A stretch of 42,973 nt of DNA from Welwitschia mirabilis (taxonomy: Eukaryota > Gnetophyta > Gnetopsida > Welwitschiales), in assembly GCA_051453625.1 (NCBI GenBank), contig JBOZIK010000001.1:58524674-58567646 (forward strand), given 5' to 3'. The notes beneath the pieces are model-generated. The model had not been told where the DNA came from. It did not search any database and was given only the letters and a program-made list of their open reading frames with translations. Below are positions 33,066-42,973 of this stretch, one piece after another (within the stretch, counting starts at the first letter, position 1; every line of letters begins with the position of its first letter). Both the position numbers and the translations under genes were made by a program.

Positions 33066-34119
33066 GTGGAGTAAACCTTATCTTCTTGATCCAAATCCTA
33101 CTTATAATTAAACATTAAGGAGCTTTTTAAGTACGCTAAATCTAACTTAATCAATTACCCTAAGAACTTTCTTAAAAATCCTTGGATCCTTAATAATACA
33201 TTTAATGTCTTCCATATTCAATATCAAGCTTTAAATGCAATATATGTTTTAAATTATTTACATCATGAGTTTGATAAGAGATTATTTTTTCATGAGTTAC
33301 ATGAATGTTTTATCTCTTGTATTTCTAATACATCTTGTAGAGACAAAATGCCATTTGGTCATATTAATTGAAAAAAGCCTTACCTATTTAATGAAAATCC
33401 ATATGTTGATTAAATGATAGAAAGATTATTAATCTTGCTCTACATTCTAAAAATCCCTCAAAATCTTCCTAGATGCTTTCTTTGAGTACTTCCTTGGATG
33501 CATTATATGATGATACTCATGATTTACGTCATTTCAATAAGAGATTATTCTTAAATGAAATTCATCACTTCTTTATCTCTTATTTAAATTCTGAAATATG
33601 TGTTATCAAATTTTTATACTTCTATTATGTTTAACTCCAATTGATTTTACTAAAAAATGATTATATATGTTTCACATTTTATCAATTAATTACTATTTAT
33701 TTTGGTTCTTATTTTTCTTAAAAAATGTAATATGTTAGGATCATAACTTTAGGAATAGATATTTATTTTTATTTCTTTCAAATAAAATATTGAATAAAAT
33801 TTAGAGTTTGAATAAAACTTGTTTTTAATTTTCTTTAGTATTACCTTTTGATTTTATGTTGTTATGTTTTTGTCTCTAGCTTTTATTTGTTTTACATAGT
33901 AAGTTAACCTCTAGATAGTTATGTCGTTATCTTTTAGAGGAAGTATGAATTTTAATGGCCCAGTTGAGATTTCTAATTTGAACTCTAGGAAAATTCAAAA
34001 AAATAGATAAGGGTTAAAAATTCATGAGTTATTAAGTATTTAAACATGTAGAAGAAATTTTAAGCAATTGTTTTGAAACTTCTTTTGCCATTATCTAAAT
34101 TCTTTCATAGCTTATTCTT
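33066..34119 (+). other. internal region of array unit 1 with a repeated FxKRLFxxE block, then the first of two direct repeats
   Basis: Two short coding-like blocks resemble each other: FDKRLFFHELHECFISCISN (about 33,270-33,330) and HFNKRLFLNEIHHFFISYLN (about 33,527-33,586). Both lie in + strand frames with stops nearby. From 33,640 a non-coding T-rich sequence begins that recurs after the gap at 34,220. Confidence 0.5.
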
Positions 34120-34219
34120 NNNNNNNNNNNNNNNNNNNNNNNNNNNNNNNNNNNNNNNNNNNNNNNNNNNNNNNNNNNNNNNNNNNNNNNNNNNNNNNNN
34201 NNNNNNNNNNNNNNNNNNN
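34120..34219. other. assembly gap, exactly 100 N
   Basis: Unknown-size gap between two diverged copies of a ~480-base sequence (33,640-34,119 and 34,220-34,690). The contig to the right starts at the homologue of the first base of the left copy. Confidence 0.95.
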
Positions 34220-34690
34220 ATTGATTTTAATAAAAAATAATTATATGCTTTTTACCTTTTATCAATTAGTTAATATTTCATTTGGTCCTTATTTTTCTGA
34301 GAAGATGCAATATCCTAGGACCATAGCTTTAGAAAAATAAAGATTTCTTTTTATTTCTTTCAAATAAAGTAGAATTTAAGATCTAAATAAAACTTGTCTT
34401 TTAGTTTGCTTTGGTATTTCATTTTGATTTTATGTTGTTATGTTTTTATCTTTAGCTTTTATTTTTATTTTTTCCTTAACAAGTTAGTCGTTAGATGTTT
34501 AGATCCTTATTTTTTATAGAAATTACATTTTTATTGGCTTAATTAAGATTTTTAATTTGAACACTAGGAAAATTCAAAAAAAGAAACAAGGATTAAAAAT
34601 CTATGAGTTATGAAATCTTGAACATGATAGAAGCAATTATTTTAAAATTTATTTTGCCATTGCTTGAGTTCTTTCTTATCCAATTCTTTT
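34220..34690 (+). repeat. second copy of the ~480-base direct repeat
   Basis: ATTGATTTTAATAAAAAA at 34,220 matches 33,640 onward, and the similarity continues through TTTTGCCATT near 34,650. The copies differ by many substitutions and small indels, roughly one position in six by eye, so they are not two reads of one locus. Confidence 0.75.
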
Positions 34691-35009
34691 GATGGAAGTC
34701 ATGCTATCAATTAAACATCTTGACTTCTATTTAGTTTAGAAAGTTACCATGACTAGTAATTTTTACTTGTGCATTCAAGTGATAAGATTGGATTCACCCA
34801 ATCTTAAGACATTCAAATCTTTATAAACTTTATTTTAAAGGACAATCCCTTAGTTTTTCCTCAATGGTATAAGTCTTTGATTGTTTGAGGATGTTGTTTT
34901 CTTGTTTTTTGTCTCATTTCTTAACCTTCATATTTGTGAATATGTGATCATGTAAGATTTATTTTAAAGAAGCATTCACAAAAAAAAAAAAAAGGAAGAA
35001 GAAGAAGAA

Positions 35010-35042
<33 letters not shown>

Positions 35043-37002
35043 ATAATAACTATGATCTATTGTTTCTATGCTAAATACATGGTCACCATGATATCCTACT
35101 ATACTATGGTAAATTTTCCTAAGAAGGACCTTTGGAAATATTGGTTGCTATGGGAACTACATTAGGAGGTTAGTTGACCATGCTTTATAGGTATTTACTT
35201 CTCTAACAATGGTTGCAATCCCGTCATCATAGATTAATTAGAAATACTTTAAGGCCATAAGATTAGTGATGTTCCTAGTATCATCAGAGGCATTGCTTAC
35301 GTCCTAGAATAATTGAACTTATAGTATTTCTACATAATCATTTCTATTTTGAGGATTCAAGTGTGTTCGAGGTGTGAATAAGTGAGTCCATTTCTAAGTA
35401 ACTTTTGATCTTATCATTCATTGTCTAAGAACATTAGTTACTCAACAATATCATAATCACTGCCTATTCAAGTGGTACATGCATCATTAATTAGGTAATT
35501 TTATAATTTCTTCCATGAGGATTTTCCAGGTTTGAATTTAGGGTAGGTACATAATATTCTTCATGTTTGTAAGTTGTCCATTTCTATTTTGTTTTCCTTA
35601 GTTATTTTATTTGGTATTTTAAAGTCATTTTTGTACTTTTTCATCATAAATTATTAAGACTTGATTATTTAGTAGTTTTCTTATTGATCTTTATTTTAAT
35701 TTGTAGTTCTTTCTTTATAAAAGTTAATTTTCTTTTAAGTAAATAATGTTTCTTTAGTTTATAATGCTAAATTTTTCCATCTTTTTGAGTTTATTTCTTT
35801 AATTTTCTTTTTGAGTTTTAATGCATCCTATTTTTCAATGATTGAGAGTTCATGGCACATTTCATAATCTTCCTTTGCTTGGTGCATTATAAATTCACCT
35901 CCTTTGTCATGCCTTGATTTATCATCATTCTTAGCCATTTTCCCATCTTTCAGATTTTTTGATACCTTTTTAAAACCTCCATGATACCATTTGAGCTTAA
36001 CTTATTCTACTGATATTCTCATTCTTTCTAAATCTTTTGAAAACCTTGTCATCTAAACAACTAGGCAGATGATGCATAGATATTTTTTGAGGTTAATCAT
36101 CTTTGTGTTTCATCTTTTTCTACCTATTTTTGGCCCTTCTTTTCATACACAAAATACTGCTCCTAGGCCTACCTATTTTTCTTACTTATACTTAACTTAT
36201 GTTTTCATTATTTTTTTCCTTATGTTAATGCAATATGGGATGTATTGATTCATCTATAAAGGGGGTAAGACATATATTTTAAGATATTATTAGCAAAAAA
36301 TTAAATTTTTAAGGGTTATTTTTACATTTTCATGAGACATATTTATAGTGTACTAATCTAATTCTGGATGCCTATTATTTGAGTGATATGCATTATGAAT
36401 AATATTTAGTAAATCATGTACTTAAAAGCAAAATACTTATAGGTTATTTTCCTCACAGGAATAATACAAGAAATTCATGAAACCATGGATGAAGGAAATA
36501 ATGTTATAATTAATTATTTTTTATATATTTTCCTTATAGATTATGTTTAAAAACTTAATGACTGGTTTATGAATACCATTTTTGAGTTAATACTTTTTTA
36601 ATTAAATATGCACATCATTTATCTAATTTTTTATGGTCATATCTTATGATGATTCTTTTGTTTCAACATCCAATTTTTGTCTTTTTGATGTGCTAATCTT
36701 TTAAGTAAGGGGCTAATGCACTGTTAAATATTTTGATCTCATTTTCTGATGATCATGATTATAGGCAATTGATTTTACAGATTGATTTTTAAAGCATGTC
36801 ATTTCCATAATCATCTGGATGATTTTTTGGACAATAGCATCACTCTATCTAAAAAGGTAAAAAAATTAGTTTATTAGATTTTATGATTTCATCCTACATA
36901 CTGGATTTTTTGAACTTAATTTATGTATGCATAGTTAATGTTTATCTTAGTTAATTTGGCTCACAATTATAGTTGTTCACCAACTTATTAGGAACTAACA
37001 AG
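34691..37002. other. 3' internal region of array unit 1, non-coding
   Basis: It lies between the repeated segment and LTR B. It contains an A-run with (GAA)n and (GAAA)n microsatellites at 34,980-35,042 and a copy of the palindromic TCATCTGGATGA motif at 36,812. I searched both strands for RT and integrase motifs and saw none. Confidence 0.5.
34980..35042 (+). repeat. A-run, (GAA)n and (GAAA)n compound microsatellite
   Basis: Fourteen A, then GGAAGAAGAAG... steps, then about seven GAAA steps. Confidence 0.95.
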
Positions 37003-37018
37003 GCTAAGTAGAGGGCTA
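37003..37018 (+). other. polypurine tract before LTR B
   Basis: GCTAAGTAGAGGGCTA lies directly before TGTTATAATGTC. It marks LTR B as a 3' LTR for unit 1; because a PBS also follows LTR B, the same LTR serves unit 2. Confidence 0.55.
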
Positions 37019-38282
37019 TGTTATAATGTCAAATTATATGTTCTTGACGAGTTATTTTGAGTAGTTTTATAGAACATTTAGATATGTTTAAGTAGAAAAC
37101 AATGATTATTGATAGCCAAGGAGAAAATCAGGGAAATGCATAATTACCAGTACATTTAAAGGCATTTTGAATTAATTCTGATACTTTACATTTTGAGGAG
37201 GAATTAATGTTCTATAAGGCTAACTTTGACTTGATGAAAGAGCTTAAAGAAGTCTGTCATTCCCTCCATCATCTGGACAATAATGTTATATGATACTATT
37301 TATAAGCTGATTAGGACACCTTACTAGACCAAAGACACATGCTGTATAAACCTTTTTACATGTGGCATCATCTCCATAATTGATTGGATGACCATCAAGA
37401 TAATACCTAATATTAGTTAATGCACCAAACTTTACCTAGCTTATACAAGGTATCATGTGCTTTCTACGAGTCATTAGGGTTTCTAATGCATTTGTTATAT
37501 TTACTATTATAGGGTTTTTTAATTATAATAAATAGTCATTTGATCTCAACTCTAATCATCTTCTTTGGCACTAGAAATTCTCATGATAGTAGATCTAAGG
37601 GTAAAAGGTTCATTTGTTAGTTGCAGAAAGAAGTCTTCCTTAGTGTTGGGCTATGTCTCCTTTATTAAGTGCTACTGCTTTGTAATAGAATATTGGTTCG
37701 ACTTTAATGAAAATATTTTTTTATTTTTATATATATTAATATGCATATCCCTTATGATTTATGTTGGTTATGATTTCATGATAGTTTCATAACTAATATA
37801 AGTTATCAACGGTAATCTATGTCAAAGTTGAAATCATTAGTTGAGGATCTTGCATTGCATTACATTTTATAGTTTCACAGCTTAATCATTGCATGTTTTT
37901 CATATTATGTTCAACGTATTTGGTAGCCTAGGTTGGTTAGGATTAGTAACAGTTTTCTTGATTAATTTAGGTTATATAGGGCTGGTTTTAGTAATAAAGA
38001 TTTCGTAATTGGATAGATATTGCATTTACAGTAGTTTGCATTTGCATTGCATTAAGTGTGTTCATTGTCTTGTATTATTTATTTTTATTATTAGAATCAT
38101 AAAAGAAAAACCTAAAAACACTTTGCAAAAATTAATTCTCTAAGCTTTGGGCCTAATTCCTTTGACAAATTATAACATTTGGGTTCACTCCCTTCTATAC
38201 TAGTGTGTACGTTTTGCAATATATTTGTGATTAATAGGATTTAATAAAGGACATAACATTTGCATAAATATGCACTGCAACA
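37019..38282 (+). repeat. LTR B of the tandem array
   Basis: It starts TGTTATAATGTCAAATT and ends ...ACTGCAACA. It is collinear with LTR A over its whole length, for example the CATGATAGTAGATC block near 37,582 against the same block near 29,590. Confidence 0.75.
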
Positions 38283-38508
38283 TCTTGACACCCTTACCAG
38301 AAAGGCTATAAGGAGTTCAAGCATTGTCATTACCAAGATAAGTGCTTTTAATTTTTATTTAGGTATTTATTTATAATAGCATTATATTTTTACTGTAAAT
38401 ACCATATTTTTTCTTTTCACAGGTTTTAATTTTTTCATTCCACATTTGTTTAGCTTGTATTCTTATATATCATTTAGATGACATAGGTGAATGATGGCTT
38501 AGGATTAG

Positions 38509-38531
38509 TTTTTTTTTTTTTTTTTTTTTTT
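38509..38531 (+). repeat. poly-T run in the 5' leader of array unit 2
   Basis: Twenty-three T where unit 1 has only a short T-run near 30,510. Confidence 0.9.
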
Positions 38532-38744
38532 ACATAGATTTGTTTTTAGTTTTCCACTAAGTAATAAATTGATATTATCTCCTCTATCATCTACATGACA
38601 TAGAAAGATGACTGACAGTGTTTTTTTGTTCTGGTTTTTGATGATTTTGTTTTTTGCTTTTGTTTTCTATTTTTTGATCATTCAAGATATTGTCCAGATA
38701 ACGAATGAGACAACGAATAAACAGGCATATTTACTAAATATGCA

Positions 38745-40453
38745 GGGATGTGATAAAATCTAGTGAAAAGCTAAAACATTTAAGGGAATGAAACTTAATC
38801 AATAAAAATATCAAAAAAGGCTTACTCAATGAAAAATAAAATTCAAGTTTATACATGTTAGTTATGTAATTTCCAAGATTTGAAGGAAATTTATTTCTTC
38901 TTTTGTTACATTAGAACCAAATTTTTCAAAAATTAGTAGTGAAAATAATAAGAGAAAAATTGTTTTATCCCCTTCTTCATTAATTAGTAGCACTACTTAC
39001 TATAAACATGATAGAAGCCTTTAGTTCAAAAGTAAACATTATAGTTAGAAAAAAAATTGCTAAAATAAGACATAAAAAAGAAAAATCTTTGTAACTTATC
39101 TCTTAATAATGATATGAAACTTAGAATCTAGAATTCTTCTTATTCATCCTTCTTATTTACTTTTAAGAATAATGATAAAAGGACTATTAGAGGAATATTG
39201 GCTGGAATAAGAGCTGAAAAAAGACGAAACAATAGTATTTTTAATTAAAATGATAAGAGGGCACTTAAAAAAATACTTGAAAAATGAAGGTGGACAACAC
39301 CAAATAGTGTTGAGACTAAGAATTGGGTCCCTTTTTCTTTTTAACCATTTTATTTGTTTCATCCTTTTTTTAAAGTTTTATATGAAAATGATAATGGCAG
39401 TATGTAATATTTTAGGGATTTTACCTCATCTAGTGAAAAATCCTACAATAATTTTAGTGAATTCCTTTCATCTAACATGAACTATTTTAAAGAATGACCA
39501 TCCTCGATCCATTATCATAAAGAGGAAGATCCATCTACCATAAATCATTATGAACAAAGAAATAACTATGTTATAAAAATGCTTAACAAAATAAAAAAGA
39601 AGCAAAAAGATACCAATAAGAAAATGAAAAATATGATTGAAGTCCTTTAATAAAATTTATTACAAAATCAATCATTTTAAGGTTCTTTTGTAATTCAAAC
39701 CTATCCTACTACATTCCACCTTGAGAATCATGAGGAGAACCTAGGAATACATAATAACAATTCTTGCTTTAACATAGAAAATAAAAGTATGGATCAACTT
39801 ACAACATCAAACTTATTATGAGATGAACAACAAAAGAAAATTAATAATGACTCAACTCCATTATTTGATAATAAGAATGAAGATAATTATTTCTTAAATG
39901 ATGAACTAGGTTATAACCTCATTCAGTTCCTATTAAAAAAATAAAGATAAAACAAAATAATTAACTCATGAAAGGTCTAAAAATTCTTTGAACCATAATA
40001 AACATAATGATCAAATTTCTCCTTCTAATGGATCTAATCAATTAGAAAAGAATAACATGCAAAAAGATGATGAGAATGGTGAGGAAGAAGAAGATGATGA
40101 TTCTATTAAAATATTAGATAATATCTTTAGTTTTCACTTACTTGGTGATGAGGATGAAAGAGTCTAACCTTTAAAAGAAGTTTAACATATAAGATTAATA
40201 GAGAATTTAAGTAATGAAACAAAATTAGTGGATAATTTACATTATGATAGAAACCATTCACCACTGTTATTTGGACAATAGTCTGAGACTATGGTTAGTA
40301 ATGATAACTCAATAACAGAAAATAAGGATTATAGTTTAGAATTAACAAAATTATTCAATATAGAGGAAGAAGAATTAACTCAAGAAATATCATAAATCTT
40401 CCATCATATAATGAAGACAATGAGAAATTTTCTTTCTATAATTTTTTTAATGA
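38745..40453 (+). pseudogene. gag-like region of array unit 2
   Basis: It is collinear with 30,735-32,420. Shared blocks are ILGILPHLVKNPTIILVNS (39,408-39,466), a KKMKNMIEVLQ-like heptad block (about 39,615-39,650), and the acidic stretch EEEEDDDSIKILDN (about 40,083-40,125) followed by SFHLLGDEDERV. The same peptide order survives in two diverged copies, which supports a real ancestral reading frame. Stops and frame changes break it. It runs into the 708-N gap. Confidence 0.5.
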
Positions 40454-41161
40454 NNNNNNNNNNNNNNNNNNNNNNNNNNNNNNNNNNNNNNNNNNNNNNN
40501 NNNNNNNNNNNNNNNNNNNNNNNNNNNNNNNNNNNNNNNNNNNNNNNNNNNNNNNNNNNNNNNNNNNNNNNNNNNNNNNNNNNNNNNNNNNNNNNNNNNN
40601 NNNNNNNNNNNNNNNNNNNNNNNNNNNNNNNNNNNNNNNNNNNNNNNNNNNNNNNNNNNNNNNNNNNNNNNNNNNNNNNNNNNNNNNNNNNNNNNNNNNN
40701 NNNNNNNNNNNNNNNNNNNNNNNNNNNNNNNNNNNNNNNNNNNNNNNNNNNNNNNNNNNNNNNNNNNNNNNNNNNNNNNNNNNNNNNNNNNNNNNNNNNN
40801 NNNNNNNNNNNNNNNNNNNNNNNNNNNNNNNNNNNNNNNNNNNNNNNNNNNNNNNNNNNNNNNNNNNNNNNNNNNNNNNNNNNNNNNNNNNNNNNNNNNN
40901 NNNNNNNNNNNNNNNNNNNNNNNNNNNNNNNNNNNNNNNNNNNNNNNNNNNNNNNNNNNNNNNNNNNNNNNNNNNNNNNNNNNNNNNNNNNNNNNNNNNN
41001 NNNNNNNNNNNNNNNNNNNNNNNNNNNNNNNNNNNNNNNNNNNNNNNNNNNNNNNNNNNNNNNNNNNNNNNNNNNNNNNNNNNNNNNNNNNNNNNNNNNN
41101 NNNNNNNNNNNNNNNNNNNNNNNNNNNNNNNNNNNNNNNNNNNNNNNNNNNNNNNNNNNNN
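40454..41161. other. assembly gap, 708 N
   Basis: Sized gap. It ends exactly at the start of LTR C, whose first T is hidden. Confidence 0.95.
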
Positions 41162-42415
41162 GTTGCAATGCTAATTTTTAGGAATTTAATAGTATATTTT
41201 AAGTACTTTTACAAGACATTTATATAGTTGAATGTAATTCTGATGATTATGGAGAGTTGATAGGATGTTTACTAAAACATGAAATTCTTAACATATTTGG
41301 AGGCATCTCAGGCTTATTTTAATACTTTATGCCTTAAAGGAAATATTAATCATGTATAAGATTAATTTCCCTTTGATTTGAAAGATAGAAAGGCCTATCA
41401 TCCTCTTTTTCATTCCCATGATAGTTAAGACAATAGCACTACTAACATGGATTGAAACTGTAGAGTTGACTATAGGGCTTGAAGCTAGTGGATTACCTTT
41501 TGTTATAGAGTATCATCCCCATTGTTGTCTCTATGATAGTAAGAACAACACTTATTTTTATATGGATAAAAAGAATTATCTTTGTAATGATGTCATGTAA
41601 TCCATATGAGTTGCTAGGGTTTCTTCTTCAATTCTTAGGGTTATGCTTTTAGAACTTCAATGTAAAACTATAATTACTTTCAATTCCTTTTACTTTCATT
41701 TCCATCTTTTATATCTGATATTCTTATAATGGAAGATTAAAGGAAAATAGATCCATCCATTAGCTATAGAAAGAAGATTACCTTGCTATTAGGTTGAGTA
41801 TCCTCCATTGAGGTGTTGCTACTTTGTTGTAAGTTGATGTTAAATTGATGATTAATTTAAGAACCCTTTTTACTTCTATTGTATAAATATATCTTATAGT
41901 TTAAGTTAATTATTGTTTGATGAAAACTCCATATCTTATTTAGATCATAAGGGCAATCTTTATTAAGGTTAACTTTGTTAGTTTAGATCTTGCATTACAT
42001 TTCCTTTATTTCATTTTACATTTACATTATCCATATTCTATTTGGCATATCTTATAGTTTATTTTGAATAGGAACAAGTGGTCAAGTCTTTCTAATTGAT
42101 CTAAATTATAGGAACTAATTCTTATAATAGAAGGATTGGAATCCAAATAGAACTTCTTACACTTGTATTTCATCTATTACATTTCATCATCTTCATCTTG
42201 CATTACATTGCATTGTTATTTAATTTTTATTTACTAAAATAGAAAAATATTAAAATACTTTGTAAAATCAATTCTTTAACTTTTAGCCTAGTGCCTTCAG
42301 TAGATTATGACATTCAGATTGACTCTCGTCTATACTAGTGTGTGTTTTGTGTAAGTATTATGATTTACAGGTTTTGCCTAAGGACTTAAAGATCACATAA
42401 ATTCATACCACAACA
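41162..42415 (+). repeat. LTR C of the tandem array
   Basis: It begins GTTGCAATGCTAATTTTT after the gap and ends ...CCACAACA. It is collinear with LTRs A and B but more diverged, for example TACTAGTGTGTGTTTTGTG near 42,334 against TACTAGTGTGTACGTTTTG in B. An open frame at 41,418-41,600 lies inside it and is not a gene. Confidence 0.7.
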
Positions 42416-42973
42416 TTTTGATGCCATTATCAGGGAAGGCTACAAGGAATTGTAGGATTATCACTATCCAAATAAGTGCCTTGAATTTTAGTTTACATTA
42501 TTTATTTAAAATAGTACTATATTTTATTATAGTCTAGAAGGTTTTTTTGATAATTTTTCTTTTTTTAATTTAAAAAATTCATTGTTTTTCTTTCAGTCAT
42601 CCTCACAACACTGGAAACAATAGTCATAAACTTAAAAATTTTTTTTTTTTTTGAAATTTTCTTCTATCAATAGTAGTAATAAAAGTACTGTCGTCTTATC
42701 TATCATTTCCACAACAAGCCAAACAACAATCTGTTTGTTTAGTTATGGTGATTTTTACCTGATTTTTATTTTCTACTATTATGATTGTCGTCCCTCTTGT
42801 CATTCCTATAATTAGGTGAATGACTATTAGTTATTTTTTATTTCATTTTTTGTTTATTATGTAGAGACATGATGAATTCTAACAGGAAGACAAAATATTA
42901 GAGAGAGTAAAACTTGAGTGAAGAAAATATTATTGAAGGATTATTTAACTTTGAGTAAAATCTAGATATGCAC
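42416..42973 (+). mobile_element. PBS, 5' leader and gag start of array unit 3, cut by the window edge
   Basis: TTTGATGCCATTATCAGGG follows LTR C. The leader then matches units 1 and 2, and the last ~100 bases correspond to the first bases of the gag-like region (GTAGAGACATGATGAATTC against AGTAGGGATGTAATAAAGT near 30,739). So at least a third unit begins here. Confidence 0.65.

Larger units (their letters stand above)
29077..42973 (+). mobile_element. tandem array of Athila-like gypsy LTR elements: three LTRs, three internals, no recognised pol
   Basis: Three related LTRs lie at 29,077-30,275, 37,019-38,282 and 41,162-42,415. Each is followed within a few bases by a PBS-like block and by the same 5' internal sequence. 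The first two internals then show the same gag-like region. The spacing of LTR starts is 7.9 kb and about 4.1 kb (the second includes a 708-N gap). Neighbouring units share LTRs, the product expected from unequal recombination between LTRs. No protease, RT, RNase H or integrase motif was recognised in the visible internals, so the family may be non-autonomous. The array begins within LINE sequence and runs off the right edge. Confidence 0.75.

Noticed and set aside
41418-41600. Open frame of 60 codons on the + strand
   Set aside because: It lies within LTR C; the homologous parts of LTRs A and B do not keep it open.
1-42973. CRISPR arrays, bacterial operons, ribosome binding sites, rRNA or intact tRNA genes
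   Set aside because: The sequence is plant nuclear in type. No regular short repeat-spacer pattern and no tRNA-like fold were noticed; the PBS sites are tRNA complements, not tRNA genes.

Overview
The window looks like repeat-rich, intergenic plant nuclear DNA. The evidence is a very low GC content, layered LTR retrotransposons of plant type, a LINE, a CACTA-type transposon end, and broken fragments of two plant gene families (Aux/IAA and PPR). I see no intact protein-coding gene. Coding remnants are full of stops that are one G:C to A:T transition from sense codons, as expected for long-methylated DNA. The species cannot be named from this; a flowering plant is the safe statement.

Layout. 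(1) 1 to about 15.1 kb is a decayed Ty3/gypsy chromovirus on the + strand. It runs from the protease at the left edge through RT, RNase H, integrase and a chromodomain-like tail at 13,256, then a polypurine tract and a probable 3' LTR from 13,342. Its RNase H region is split by a Ty1/copia element on the - strand at 1,525-11,601. That element has two ~1.47 kb LTRs, an AAAGT target-site duplication, PBS and PPT. It has gag, protease and integrase remnants (integrase present twice around a gap) and an RNase H remnant, but no recognisable reverse transcriptase, plus ~2.8 kb of extra sequence after pol. (2) 15.3-17.3 kb has no recognisable gene. (3) At 17,266 a CACTA-like terminus with subterminal inverted motifs begins. 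(4) 18,351-22,310 is the most unusual stretch. Four tandem ~0.88-0.91 kb units each carry the same degenerate Aux/IAA domain II segment, and only the last unit runs on into Aux/IAA domains III and IV, with an intron. (5) 22.3-26.8 kb is mostly unassigned, with one PPR-like fragment and two sized gaps. (6) About 27.1-29.0 kb is a decayed LINE reverse transcriptase on the - strand. (7) 29,077 to the window end is a tandem arrangement of LTR elements: LTR-internal-LTR-internal-LTR-internal. Each LTR is followed by an Athila-like primer binding site and the two full internals by a gag-like reading region. No pol domain was recognised.

The order of events can be partly read. The copia element inserted into an existing gypsy element, because the gypsy RNase H resumes on the far side of the duplicated AAAGT. 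The tandem LTR array abuts the LINE. The Aux/IAA array arose by repeated duplication of a 5' gene portion with a breakpoint just after domain II. Seven runs of N interrupt the window. Two of the three 100-N gaps lie between diverged copies of the same sequence, so local copy number there should be read with care.
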